From NCBI GenBank assembly GCA_031553005.1, contig JAVBMA010000007.1, positions 1 to 64,000 on the forward strand: a stretch of 64,000 nucleotides of DNA. The letters are read 5' to 3'. Source of the stretch: RGIG9379 sp031553005 (lineage in GTDB: Bacteria; Bacteroidota; Bacteroidia; Bacteroidales; Paludibacteraceae). This document shows, in pieces, positions 7,974 to 16,784 of the stretch (positions are counted from its first letter, which is position 1; every line of letters starts with the position of its first letter). Made by a program: the position numbers and the translations under genes. The notes under the pieces were generated by a model, which saw only the letters and a program-made list of their open reading frames with translations, was not told the origin of the DNA and made no database searches.

Positions 7974-8801
7974 TTATTCCAGTTTAAAAGCTACAGGAAT
8001 GGCATATCGTGTTCTAACCGCTTCTCCTCTATTTTTTCCGGGTTCCCATTTAGGCATCATTTTTACAATGCGCATGACTTCTTCATTACATCCGCCACCA
8101 TTATCAATACCTTTTATTACATTTATGTCCGAAAGACTTCCGTCTTTCTCTACAACAAACTGAACATACACCCGTCTTTCTATTCCTTTTTCCTGAGCTT
8201 CTTTTGGATATACTAAATTTTCTTGGATAAAGGCTCTAAGAGCTCTATCGCCATCCGGATATTCAGGTTGAACTTCAGAAAATGCAAAAATACAATCTTC
8301 ATTATGCACTACATTTTCATCATATTGAATTATTTCCCCGGGAACTGGTGGTGGTGCTACTTCTCCCTCCAAAGGTTCTAAAAATCCTTCTGTTACTCCC
8401 CATATTGATATAATCGAACTAATATTCGCATCTGCCTTCAAATCTTTGCTTCCAAATCCAGAAGCAAGTGTATCCATAATAGAAATTGTGTCTATATCTA
8501 CCGTTTCCATTATTGTATCTTGTTTTAAAACCGGCACATTTTCTTGTTTTGGACCATTACAAGCAGTAAAAGAACCAACTATCCCCAGTGATATTCCGGC
8601 AATAGTTGCTGTTTTTCCAAGTTGGCGGCGTTTATTTAATTCATTCTCAAGATATCTTACTTCTGCCTCACATTTTGGACAGCTTCCTTTACATTCGCCT
8701 TGAAAATGACATTCGGAGGTAATGTACTCGATATCGTTTTTATTCGCGATTTGTTGGCGGATTTCCTTTAGTATTTTACAGACTTTTTTTCCTCGTGTCA
8801 T
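7974..8801 (-). CDS. TonB C-terminal domain protein with cysteine-rich head (copy 1)
   Basis: 275 residues, last and longest of four tandem paralogues. The cytoplasmic head of about 65 residues has C8 and a cluster C31-x5-C37-x3-C41-P-x-C44 (CHFQGECKGSCPKCE), followed by a helical EAEVRYLENEL stretch, a basic stop, and one membrane segment (ATIAGISLGIVGSFTAC). An acidic, Pro-rich linker then leads to a TonB_C domain (YPDGDRALRAFI... YVQFVVEKDG... MPKWEPG). The head is near identical in copies 1-3 while the linker differs, suggesting a conserved cytoplasmic function with variable periplasmic reach. The family is known as energy transducer TonB-like in Bacteroidales; the head has no described role. 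It could bind zinc or an iron-sulphur cluster. Confidence 0.75.
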   Translation of the reverse strand: MTRGKKVCKILKEIRQQIANKNDIEYITSECHFQGECKGSCPKCEAEVRYLENELNKRRQLGKTATIAGISLGIVGSFTACNGPKQENVPVLKQDTIMETVDIDTISIMDTLASGFGSKDLKADANISSIISIWGVTEGFLEPLEGEVAPPPVPGEIIQYDENVVHNEDCIFAFSEVQPEYPDGDRALRAFIQENLVYPKEAQEKGIERRVYVQFVVEKDGSLSDINVIKGIDNGGGCNEEVMRIVKMMPKWEPGKNRGEAVRTRYAIPVAFKLE

Positions 8802-8814
8802 GGGGTTTGTTTTT

Positions 8815-9516
8815 TTATTCCAATCTAAATCTTACAGGAACAGCATATCGTGATCTGACCGCTTCTCCTCTCATTTTTCCGGGTTCCCATTTGGGCATCA
8901 TACTTACAATGCGTACAGCTTCTTTATCGCATTTACCACCATTATCAATACTTCTTACTATATTTACGTTTGAAATACTTCCGTCCTTTTCTATAACAAA
9001 TTGAATGTAAACTGTTCCTCTTATTCCCTCCTCCTTAGCGTCCTTCGGATACACTAAATTTTCTTGGATAAAGGTTCTAAGAGCTTTATCTCCACCCGGG
9101 TATGTTGGTAGAACTTCAGGAAATACGAAAATAGAATCTCTATCATACTTTATATTCTCATCATGCTCTTTTGTATTTAAATCATTGGAAACTATTTCTC
9201 CAAGCATAATATCATCTGCATGTGAGACTGTATCTTTCCCTAAGATTACCATAACCTCTTGTTTGATCTTATTGCAAGCGGTAAAAGAACCAGCTATTCC
9301 TAAAGATATCCCCGCAATAACTGCCGCCTTTCCTAATTGTCGCCGTTTATTTAACTCATTTTCAAGATATCTTACCTCTGCCTCACATTTAGGGCAAGTA
9401 CCTTTACATTCGCCTTGAAAATAACATTCGGAGGTAATGTATTCGATATCGTTTTTGTCCGCGATTTGTTGGCGGATTTCTTTTAGTATTTTACAGACTT
9501 TTTTTCCTCGTGTCAT
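8815..9516 (-). CDS. TonB C-terminal domain protein with cysteine-rich head (copy 2)
   Basis: 233 residues with the same plan as copy 1: head MTRGKKVCKILKEIRQQI, cysteine cluster CYFQGECKGTCPKC, membrane segment VIAGISLGIAGSFTAC, short acidic linker, then TonB_C (YPGGDKALRTFI... IQFVIEKDG... MPKWEPG). Its ATG overlaps the TGA of copy 3 by four bases (ATGA), and copy 1 starts 13 bases after its stop, so the array is translated as one operon. The shorter linker is the main difference from copy 1. The canonical ExbB/ExbD-contacting N-terminus of TonB is not obvious because the head precedes the helix. Confidence 0.75.
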   Translation of the reverse strand: MTRGKKVCKILKEIRQQIADKNDIEYITSECYFQGECKGTCPKCEAEVRYLENELNKRRQLGKAAVIAGISLGIAGSFTACNKIKQEVMVILGKDTVSHADDIMLGEIVSNDLNTKEHDENIKYDRDSIFVFPEVLPTYPGGDKALRTFIQENLVYPKDAKEEGIRGTVYIQFVIEKDGSISNVNIVRSIDNGGKCDKEAVRIVSMMPKWEPGKMRGEAVRSRYAVPVRFRLE

Positions 9517-10223
9517 AATGTTTCATTTTTCAGTGTATGTTTAAGCGAAAACTTTAGGGGTATGGTAAAACGTGTTCGCACTTCTTTTCCTCCCTGCTTT
9601 CCGGGTTTCCATTTTGGCATCATTTTGATAACACGAACTGCTTCTTCGTCACAACCGCCTCCGATACCTTTCAAAACTTCAACATCTACAATACTACCAT
9701 CTTTTTCAATAACAAACTGAACATAAACTATTCCTTCTATTCCTCCTTCCTTTGCTTCTTTTGGATATATAAGGTTCTCCCGTAAAAAAATTGCACGAGC
9801 TTTATCACCCCCCGGATATTCAGGAACTGGTTCAACCATTATTCCTTCAATAGTATCATCATCATCAAACTCTTTTTCAACTTCCTCAATAAACATAACA
9901 GGAATCAAATTCATTATACTATCCTGCTTTATCTTTTCCATCGATATTTTTTCAGAAACAGGAGTATTTGCTTGTAGAGTATTACAAGCAAAAGAACTAA
10001 CTATCCCCAATGATATTCCTGCAATAGTCGCCGCTTTTCCAAGTTGTCTCCATTTATTTAATTCATTCTCAAGATATCTTACTTCTGCCTCACATTTTGG
10101 ACAGGTTCCTTTACATTCGCCTTGAAAATGACATTCAGAGGTAATGTATTCGATATCATTCTTTTCGGCTATTTGTTGGCGGATTTCTTTTAGTATTTTA
10201 CAGACTTTTTTTCCTCGTGTCAT
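9513..10223 (-). CDS. TonB C-terminal domain protein with cysteine-rich head (copy 3)
   Basis: 236 residues. Head with C8 and CHFQGECKGTCPKC, near identical to copies 1 and 2 through NELNKWRQLGK, then a membrane segment ending SSFACN, an acidic linker (EEVEKEFDDDD), and TonB_C with YPGGDKARAIFL, YVQFVIEKDG and MPKWKPG. It ends HTLKNETL with a stop that overlaps the next start. Third of four genes behind a radical SAM gene. Nucleotide-level identity of the 5' third among copies suggests recent duplication or gene conversion. Confidence 0.75.
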   Translation of the reverse strand: MTRGKKVCKILKEIRQQIAEKNDIEYITSECHFQGECKGTCPKCEAEVRYLENELNKWRQLGKAATIAGISLGIVSSFACNTLQANTPVSEKISMEKIKQDSIMNLIPVMFIEEVEKEFDDDDTIEGIMVEPVPEYPGGDKARAIFLRENLIYPKEAKEGGIEGIVYVQFVIEKDGSIVDVEVLKGIGGGCDEEAVRVIKMMPKWKPGKQGGKEVRTRFTIPLKFSLKHTLKNETL

Positions 10224-10238
10224 GGTGTTTGATTCTTT

Positions 10239-10733
10239 TTATTTAAGTCTAAATCTTACAGGAATAGTAAACTTTACGGAAACCGTTTCGCCTTTTTGTT
10301 TTCCAGGATTCCATTTCGGCATTTTTTTTACGACGCGTAGAGCTTCTTCATCGCAACCTCCACCAATACCTCTTACCACTTTTACATCTGAAAGTTTTCC
10401 GTCTTTTTCAACAACAAAAGAGATAAAAACAGTTCCTTGTATTCCTAGCTTTTGAGCTTTTTTAGGATATTTCAAATTTTTCCTAAAAAAATCCATACAG
10501 GCTTTTTCTCCTCCGGGATATGAAGGTGGATTTTCCACAAAATCATTAGTTGCAAATTCTTTCTCAGCATTCGCAATAGCCGTTGTGGTGTCCTGCTTTT
10601 CTGTCTTGGGTTCTGAAACCGGGCTACCATAAACTGTAAAAGAACCGATTATCCATAAAGATATTCCCGCAATAATTGCTGCTTTCCTTGTTTGTTTTCG
10701 CTTTTGTAATTTATTTTTCTCTTGTGTCATCAT
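10239..10733 (-). CDS. TonB C-terminal domain protein lacking the cysteine head (copy 4)
   Basis: About 164 residues from the ATG at 10733 (MMTQEKN); a further-upstream ATG at 10766 would overlap the radical SAM gene more heavily. The head of the other copies is reduced to a short basic stretch (KNKLQKRKQTRK) directly before the membrane segment AAIIAGISLWIIGSF, so all five cysteines are gone. The TonB_C domain is complete: YPGGEKACMDFF, FISFVVEKDG, MPKWNPG. It lies between the radical SAM gene and copy 3 and its start overlaps the end of the radical SAM gene by about 20 bases. Either a degenerate copy or a head-less partner that works with the others. Confidence 0.7.
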   Translation of the reverse strand: MMTQEKNKLQKRKQTRKAAIIAGISLWIIGSFTVYGSPVSEPKTEKQDTTTAIANAEKEFATNDFVENPPSYPGGEKACMDFFRKNLKYPKKAQKLGIQGTVFISFVVEKDGKLSDVKVVRGIGGGCDEEALRVVKKMPKWNPGKQKGETVSVKFTIPVRFRLK

Positions 10734-11361
10734 TTTTCGTTTTAAGGTTATATGAAAAAATCTCAATGTCTTTTACTCCCATATCTTTTAATGCTGAAAC
10801 TGTGTTTTCAATCTCTTTTTCAGTATTAAAATTGGGAATAAGGGGTACTCTAACACGTATATTATCAGCCTTTCCCTGCTCAATCAGCCATTTCAAATTG
10901 GAAATGGGCAACGTGTTTTTTTTTCCTGTATAACGTTTATAAATGCCTGCATTTATATCTTTTATATCCACAATATAGTAATTTACAGCCGAATATAATA
11001 TTTTAATTTTTTCTAAAGGGACATTTAAGCTTGTTTCTAAAGTAATATTCCATTGCTCGCCGCAATAATTTCTAAATTCTTTTATAAAATCGGGATATAA
11101 ACAAGGTTCTCCGCCGCCAAAAGTAATTCCGCCGCACGTCGCTAAAAAATACAACTCATCAACTTTCACCAAATGATATAATTCTTCCGTCGTAAGAATA
11201 CGCGTAATTGCCATTTCTTCCAAAGATTGCGGATTTAAACAATAACGGCAAGACAGCGGACATCCCCAGAATGCAACTAACGTAGTTACTCCTATACCGT
11301 CTGTTGCCAAACGATTCCTACTTATTCCGATAAAAGAGGCTGAAAAGGCATCTTTTTTCAT
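10711..11361 (-). CDS. Radical SAM enzyme, activase-like (compact)
   Basis: 216 residues. The iron-sulphur motif CPLSCRYC (C-x3-C-x2-C) follows GVTTLVAFWG, and the SAM-binding motif ITFGGGEPCLYPDF and later strands (WNITLETSLNV, YYIVDIKDIN, VRVPLIPNFN) match pyruvate-formate-lyase/glycyl-radical activases. It is shorter than PflA, has no inserted ferredoxin domain, and no glycyl-radical enzyme is nearby. Instead it heads an apparent operon with four TonB-C proteins, three of which carry a five-cysteine cytoplasmic head. It may activate a distant enzyme, or modify those heads; the second idea is inference from gene order. It starts about 60 bases after pgeF on the same strand. Confidence 0.8.
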   Translation of the reverse strand: MKKDAFSASFIGISRNRLATDGIGVTTLVAFWGCPLSCRYCLNPQSLEEMAITRILTTEELYHLVKVDELYFLATCGGITFGGGEPCLYPDFIKEFRNYCGEQWNITLETSLNVPLEKIKILYSAVNYYIVDIKDINAGIYKRYTGKKNTLPISNLKWLIEQGKADNIRVRVPLIPNFNTEKEIENTVSALKDMGVKDIEIFSYNLKTKNDDTREK

Positions 11362-11421
11362 TTCAATATAAATAGTTACAAGCTATTAGTTACAAGTTAC
11401 AAGTCTATTAACGAATCAATA

Positions 11422-12210
11422 TTACTTGATAAAAATCCCGGACAACATTCTCCCTGAATGAATAGAATCTCTCCGTGCCGAGAAATAAGAGTCGCTCATC
11501 CGGAATGTACAACCGGAATGAATCTCAACATTTTCCATCAACAGATTCTCTTCTTCACATTGAACCAATATGGCTTCTTTTAAATCGATAAAAAGGGAAT
11601 CACCATCTCCTACTTTCAAAATGCGGGACATCCTTTCTTCTCCAAAAACAGGCAGGAACTCTCCTACTACATCCTGATTCACCTGATACGAATCAACACT
11701 GATACACGGACCTGAAACCGCTACAATATCTTCGGTTCTAGATTGATATTTCGTTTTCATCAGTTGTATTGTCATTGGTAAAATCCTTTTTACGACACCC
11801 CGCCAACCTGCATGAACGGCAGCAATAACCTGCAATTTCCTGTCATACAACAGAACAGGAACGCAATCGGCGGTTGTGACAGCAAGGCAAACTTGCGGAA
11901 GGTTAGTCACTAATGCATCGCAAGTTGATACAAAATCAAGCCGTTCGTTCTGCGAAAGGTTGAAAAAACCGGAACCAATCTCCCGGATTTCATTATTATG
12001 CAATTCTCTCGGTATAATCAAACGGTCGAAATCAATACCAATCTTATCGCATAAAATCTTCCTGTTAGTAGCCACAGAGATGGAATCATCGCCACAAAAA
12101 GCACCTAAATTCAATGATGCATAATTTCCGGTACTTACTCCTCCTTTTTTTGTTGAAAAGAAGTGAGAAACAGGCATTTCTTTCGATAAAATCCCGGAAA
12201 ATTCCAACAT
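11422..12210 (-). CDS. pgeF: Peptidoglycan editing factor PgeF (YfiH/DUF152 laccase-domain)
   Basis: Cytosolic amidase of the YfiH family that removes wrongly loaded L-Ser from UDP-MurNAc; older annotations call it polyphenol oxidase or laccase. 262 residues, full length. The zinc and active-site residues are seen in the LHNN segment (H71), TTADCVPVLLYD (C116) and AAVHAGWRG (H133), and SGPCISVDSYQV follows. Co-directional with obgE upstream, an arrangement common in Bacteroidales, with a 159-base gap containing heptamer repeats. The activity is assigned from the family. Confidence 0.9.
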   Translation of the reverse strand: MLEFSGILSKEMPVSHFFSTKKGGVSTGNYASLNLGAFCGDDSISVATNRKILCDKIGIDFDRLIIPRELHNNEIREIGSGFFNLSQNERLDFVSTCDALVTNLPQVCLAVTTADCVPVLLYDRKLQVIAAVHAGWRGVVKRILPMTIQLMKTKYQSRTEDIVAVSGPCISVDSYQVNQDVVGEFLPVFGEERMSRILKVGDGDSLFIDLKEAILVQCEEENLLMENVEIHSGCTFRMSDSYFSARRDSIHSGRMLSGIFIK

Positions 12211-12369
12211 ATAAAATAAATTGAGAAATCTGTAATTCTATATTTTATGTCTAAAGTGAACTCTTACTTTTTTTATTCGTTATGAATTTATTTCAAAGGA
12301 ACTCACAATTATGCTTTGCTAAAAAACAATTCTTAACTTTCAACTTTCAATTCTCACCTTTCAACTCCC

Positions 12370-13476
12370 TTAATCTTCCCAATCAAATTCCTCATCTTCA
12401 TCGCACAATTCATATTCATCGTCGTCCTCTTCCATCTGGCTAATATCCATTGGTCTGTGGCTGATTGTCATGTGGCGGTTTTCATCTTTGCTGAGTTCTT
12501 CCCAAAGGACATCCTTTAACTCCATTATTCCCAATCCGGAAACAGAAGAGATAAATACGGAAGGAATATTACAAGGCAGCTCTTTTTTCAAGGCTTCCAT
12601 TAGTTCTTCATCAAGCATATCGGATTTGGAAATAGCTAATACCCTCTGTTTTTCAAGCAATTCGGGATTAAACTGTTCCAATTCATTCAATAATATCTTA
12701 TACTCTTTCGCTATATCGGCAGAATCGGCAGGAATCAGGAATAGCAACAATGCATTTCTTTCAATATGGCGCAAAAAACGTAATCCAAGTCCTTTACCTT
12801 CCGAAGCCCCCTCTATGATACCGGGAATATCTGCCATAGCAAACGAGCGTTGGTCACGATAGGGAACAATTCCGAGATTCGGAACCAATGTCGTAAAAGG
12901 ATAATTGGCAATTTTAGGTTTTGCTGCTGAAACAACCGACAATAGAGTAGATTTTCCCGCATTAGGAAATCCAACCAGACCAACATCTGCCAAAACTTTG
13001 AGTTCCAACACGATATTTTTTTCTATCGCCGGTTCGCCCGGTTGTGCATAACGGGGAGTTTGATTGGTTGCCGAACGGAAATGCCAGTTTCCTAATCCTC
13101 CACGACCACCTTTCAACAAAATTACCTCTTGGTCATGTTCGGTTATATCGCAAATAAACTCTCCGCTATCGGCATCGTATGCAACAGTACCACATGGAAC
13201 CTCAATTATTTTATCATCGCCATCTTTACCAAAACTACGGCTGGAGCCCCCACTTTCACCGTTTCCACCGAAAATATGGCGCGCAAACTTTAAGTGAATA
13301 AGTGTCCAGTAATTTTTATTTCCTTTCAAAATAATATGACCGCCACGACCACCGTCGCCTCCATCAGGTCCACCCTTGGGTACAAACTTTTCCCTGTGAA
13401 GATGCGTTGAACCGGCTCCTCCTTTTCCGGAGCGGCAAAATATCTTCACGTAATCAACAAAATTAGTCTCAGCCAT
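12370..13476 (-). CDS. obgE: GTPase ObgE/CgtA
   Basis: Essential ribosome-associated GTPase involved in 50S maturation and stringent control. 368 residues. The glycine-rich Obg domain occupies about 1-160 (GGDGGRGG and GGRGGLGN repeats), and the G domain has G1 GFPNAGKST (169-177), the DIPG G3 motif and SKSD as G4. The C-terminus is strongly acidic (EEDDDEYELCDEDEEFDWED), typical of Bacteroidota Obg. A -7 box TATTTTTG lies on the minus strand at 13573-13566, leaving a leader of about 80 bases that includes a degenerate heptamer array. Likely in one transcript with pgeF. Confidence 0.95.
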   Translation of the reverse strand: MAETNFVDYVKIFCRSGKGGAGSTHLHREKFVPKGGPDGGDGGRGGHIILKGNKNYWTLIHLKFARHIFGGNGESGGSSRSFGKDGDDKIIEVPCGTVAYDADSGEFICDITEHDQEVILLKGGRGGLGNWHFRSATNQTPRYAQPGEPAIEKNIVLELKVLADVGLVGFPNAGKSTLLSVVSAAKPKIANYPFTTLVPNLGIVPYRDQRSFAMADIPGIIEGASEGKGLGLRFLRHIERNALLLFLIPADSADIAKEYKILLNELEQFNPELLEKQRVLAISKSDMLDEELMEALKKELPCNIPSVFISSVSGLGIMELKDVLWEELSKDENRHMTISHRPMDISQMEEDDDEYELCDEDEEFDWED

Positions 13477-13611
13477 ATTTTAATAATTATAAGTTATTAG
13501 TGATAAGTTGTAAGTTCTAAGTAATCAAAATAGAACTATATAATAGTCAAATTTTGAGATAAGAACAAAAATATAAAAAATTTCACTTTTTTTTACTATT
13601 TGCAAAAATAG

Positions 13612-13740
13612 TGATTAATGATTAACGGTTAGTGGTTAGTGATACCGTTAGTTCGTTTTGATTGAATTTATTAAGAAAGAAATAGGAATGACTTTTAAAA
13701 CTAATCACTAACCGTTAACCACTATCAACTAATCGTTAAC
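13612..13740. repeat. Paired heptanucleotide arrays around the S41 gene end
   Basis: GTGATTA/ACGGTTA/GTGGTTA units at about 13612-13643 face their reverse complements CTAATCA/CTAACCG/TTAACCA at about 13700-13740. All have 7-base periodicity. The right-hand array continues into the S41 peptidase gene and supplies its last codons (VND-stop). Confidence 0.65.
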
Positions 13741-14751
13741 TAAAATCCAACTCTTAGCAGTTTCTATAATCGTATCTAATCCTTGCAATTCATCTTCAGC
13801 CGTCATATCTACTTTTACATCAGGGTCGATGCCAAATTCCGTATATTGCATATTGGCATCCATATAAGGCGCCACGGAAAGGCGCAAAGACCATCCGCAA
13901 GGTAATTCGCTTGAAACAGGCATACCAGCGCCACCGCCCGTCTTATCGCCGAAAATAAGCACATTAGGCAAAACTTTCATCGTTTGTGTAAAGTCATTAG
14001 CCGCACTGAAACAAGAGCGGTTTGTCAATAATGCCACTTTTCCATAATAAGAGTCACGTGAACTCGGAGATAAGTAAATCGGCTTGGGTTCGGAAAAATC
14101 AGAATGACCTTTTCCCTCTTTATACTGCCAATATCCGACTAAAACCTCACGGCTTGTAAAGCGTGAAGCTAACATATCTACATACGAGACAGAGCCACCG
14201 CCATTGTTACGGATATCTACGATAATACCTTTGGTATTTGCAAAATATTTCATTACATAATCCAGATTAGACTCTCCAAATCCCGAAGAAAAACTGCTGT
14301 AATAAATATAGCCTACATTCCCGTCCAACATCTTGTATTTCAGTCCTCCCGCCATCTTATAATCCTTGCCCAGATAGCAGTCTTTCTTTAAAATATTACT
14401 ATTAAAATTTTGAGGAAAATCACCTTCTATATCGTAGCGAGAAACGTCGAAAGGCGAATATAAATTAACATGTCCGTCTTTGAGTTCATTAAGCATATCG
14501 GCAAAAACATAAAATATCTCCATGTCATTACGCGCACGAAGAACTTTGGGTTTATATTCCCTGTATACTTCATTCCAATCTTTAATGCTATCCTTCTTAT
14601 ATTCAAAAAAACAATACTTTTCATCGACAATCTTCCATAGCATTTCAAAATTTTCCAATGCAGTATTGTCAATCTCCAAATCATCGTCACATGAAGTAAA
14701 ACAAAACAAAGGAAAAACCAGGTACAAAAGATATTTTATTCTGGCAATCAT
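13729..14751 (-). CDS. S41 family peptidase lipoprotein (CTP/tricorn-like)
   Basis: Secreted serine protease of the C-terminal-processing family. From the ATG at 14751 the protein begins MIARIKYLLYLVFPLFCFTSC, a lipoprotein signal peptide with lipobox FTSC, so I prefer it to the ATG at 14805, which lacks a signal. The interphotoreceptor retinoid-binding-like core shows IIVDIRNNGGGS, the nucleophile Ser in NRSCFSAANDF and the Lys in GDKTGGGAG. No PDZ domain is evident. It directly follows the DUF3316 gene and probably shares its transcript. The C-terminus VND-stop is encoded by the neighbouring repeat array. Substrate unknown. Confidence 0.85.
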   Translation of the reverse strand: MIARIKYLLYLVFPLFCFTSCDDDLEIDNTALENFEMLWKIVDEKYCFFEYKKDSIKDWNEVYREYKPKVLRARNDMEIFYVFADMLNELKDGHVNLYSPFDVSRYDIEGDFPQNFNSNILKKDCYLGKDYKMAGGLKYKMLDGNVGYIYYSSFSSGFGESNLDYVMKYFANTKGIIVDIRNNGGGSVSYVDMLASRFTSREVLVGYWQYKEGKGHSDFSEPKPIYLSPSSRDSYYGKVALLTNRSCFSAANDFTQTMKVLPNVLIFGDKTGGGAGMPVSSELPCGWSLRLSVAPYMDANMQYTEFGIDPDVKVDMTAEDELQGLDTIIETAKSWILVND

Positions 14752-14805
14752 AAAGTTATATTTTGACTTATCACTTATCATTTTATCATTCATCACTAAT
14801 ATCAC

Positions 14806-15657
14806 TTACTCTGTCGGATTATGAAATTCTGCCGGAATAGGTTTATTTCCTTTAAAAGAAGAAAAATTATAGACTAAACCTAACAAAAACGAAAGATTCG
14901 TACTTCTCGTTTCAAGGTTATTTACTTCTGTCACGGTTCTTTCGGCTAAGAATCCAAAGCGAAAAGTACAAAAAGGAATAGGTAAATCCATCGAGAGCTT
15001 ATTTCTCCAAGCTAAACGCTCTCCGAACGAAGTAAATTTTATGATATTATCTGTATATCCTAAATCGAAGATTTCATAATATGTCTGCATATAATTCGGA
15101 GAAAACATTACTCCCGCAAATGGCATGGCAAAATGCTCTCTGAAAGTCAACGTCATTTTCCGCAAATGCAGATGATAATAGCCCATTGCAGAAGCCCATA
15201 AATTCACATTCCATGTAAGAGAGTAAGGATTATTTTGGTTTTTCATCAACAAGCGTCCCCCCAAGTCCATATTACACATGGCTCCAAGCAGGATATTCAT
15301 ATTCGGAATAGGGCGGATATGATAATGAGAACCCCAGAAATAGCGCAAAAGGAAAGGAACCATCGTTGCATTTTTCGCCGGATTATCTAAAAACCCCACT
15401 TGAAAATCACCCTCGCTATACCATGTAAATTTATCAGAATGCAAAGAAAAATATTTCAATCGTTCGCTCATCAAAGTAAATCCGGTCCCCTTGTAAAGTA
15501 AAGGCGAAAGGTAAGAATCATACTCTTTCTGCGAACCAATTCCAATCAAAACCGCCCTGTTTGACAACGAGTAGCGAGGATTTTCAGTTTCAGCGCACAA
15601 ATGAAACGCAACCAGCGGCAAAAACAGAAATATAATTTTCAATTTTTTCATTTTCAA
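14806..15657 (-). CDS. DUF3316 outer-membrane beta-barrel-like protein
   Basis: 283 residues with signal peptide MKMKKLKIIFLFLPLVAFHLCA and alternating aromatic/hydrophobic strands to the end (for example FTWYSEGDFQVGF, LTWNVNLWASAMGYYHL, LSFLLGLVYNFSSF), consistent with an outer-membrane barrel of the Bacteroidota DUF3316 family. Function is unknown. It lies immediately upstream of the S41 peptidase lipoprotein; such close pairing suggests a joint role at the cell envelope, for example processing or protection of a surface protein, but nothing in the sequence proves this. Confidence 0.7.
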   Translation of the reverse strand: MKMKKLKIIFLFLPLVAFHLCAETENPRYSLSNRAVLIGIGSQKEYDSYLSPLLYKGTGFTLMSERLKYFSLHSDKFTWYSEGDFQVGFLDNPAKNATMVPFLLRYFWGSHYHIRPIPNMNILLGAMCNMDLGGRLLMKNQNNPYSLTWNVNLWASAMGYYHLHLRKMTLTFREHFAMPFAGVMFSPNYMQTYYEIFDLGYTDNIIKFTSFGERLAWRNKLSMDLPIPFCTFRFGFLAERTVTEVNNLETRSTNLSFLLGLVYNFSSFKGNKPIPAEFHNPTE

Positions 15658-15699
15658 CGTTTAATAGAGATATTTTCGTAATCTGGTCACAACTCCGAA

Positions 15700-16653
15700 T
15701 CAAAGCCATTTTTTCTTTCTAAAATACCACAAAGTACCTCCGGAAGAGAGAAGCATCAGAAATAGAGCAAAAGGATAGCCGAGCTTCCAGCCAAATTCCG
15801 GCATAAACTCAAAGTTCATTCCGTAAATACTTGCAATAAGGGTCGGAGGCATCAATACAACGTTAACAATGGTAAATATTTTTATAATCTTATTTTGTTC
15901 AATGTTAACCAACCCGAGAAAAGTATCCTGCAAATAATCCAGACGCTCGAAACCAAATTTTGTATGTTCAATAAGTGAATTTATATCCTTAATCACCAAG
16001 CTCAGACGAGTCCTCAATTCACCCGGTAATAATTCACCCCGCAAAATATTGGAAACAACACGGTGCTTATCAATAATATTTTCCCTAAGATGCATGGTTT
16101 TTTCCTGCAAGTTCTTTATATCCAAAAGCATATTCTCATCAACCTCTTCAGCAAGAGTCAGCGTTCTACTTAAATTAGAAACCTCGTTGTTTGCATCCTC
16201 AATCATATCCGCATCATATTCTACGCGGGTTTCGAGCAAAGCCACAAAAATGTGAAAGCCTGTCGGATAGTTTTTAGGGTTAGCAAACATCTTTTTCACC
16301 GTTTCATTGAACGATTTCAAATGCGTATCACGTACCGAAACCAGAATATTATTTTTCAAAATAAAAGAAACAGGCTCTTTTTCATAATTGTCCATAAGAA
16401 AATTGGAGTTTGCAACCAACGTATCTTCTGTCTCCATAAAGCGGGAAGAAATCTCGATTTCTTCAATTTCTTCTTCCTCTTGTATATAAATTTTAAGGAA
16501 CTGTTCGAGTTCCGATTCTATTTCGGCGGACACATTATTCAGGTCAATCCAGACAATGCTGCTCAACGGCACCTCTTTAAGGATACTTATCTCTTTTGCT
16601 ATTTTCAGCCTGTTATTTTCAAAATAGAAAAGTCTTACTTCTGAACTAGGCAT
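15700..16653 (-). CDS. corA: CorA-type magnesium/cobalt transporter
   Basis: Pentameric Mg2+ channel of the inner membrane. The 317-residue chain has a long acidic cytoplasmic domain with helices (EEEIEEIEIS, then the EEVDENMLLDIKNL coiled-coil region), two C-terminal transmembrane helices (about 255-278 and 290-310), and the signature YGMNFEFMPE that forms the selectivity filter between them. The C-terminus YFRKKKWL is the usual basic anchor. Monocistronic by spacing. Co2+/Ni2+ transport is also possible for this family. Confidence 0.93.
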   Translation of the reverse strand: MPSSEVRLFYFENNRLKIAKEISILKEVPLSSIVWIDLNNVSAEIESELEQFLKIYIQEEEEIEEIEISSRFMETEDTLVANSNFLMDNYEKEPVSFILKNNILVSVRDTHLKSFNETVKKMFANPKNYPTGFHIFVALLETRVEYDADMIEDANNEVSNLSRTLTLAEEVDENMLLDIKNLQEKTMHLRENIIDKHRVVSNILRGELLPGELRTRLSLVIKDINSLIEHTKFGFERLDYLQDTFLGLVNIEQNKIIKIFTIVNVVLMPPTLIASIYGMNFEFMPEFGWKLGYPFALFLMLLSSGGTLWYFRKKKWL

Positions 16654-16784
16654 AATTATTTGTTTTTAAGAAGTAAAAAATCAAAAAGAAATTAATGTTT
16701 AATTTCCGGAATTGCTAAAAAAACCGTTTTTGTAAATATAACCTTTACATCACGGAAGGAAATGGTTTCACAACCACACGAAAC

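Noticed and set aside
10239..10733. TonB-C copy 4 as a pseudogene
   Set aside because: It lacks the cysteine head but has an intact start, membrane segment and complete TonB_C domain with no stops, so it is kept as a gene.
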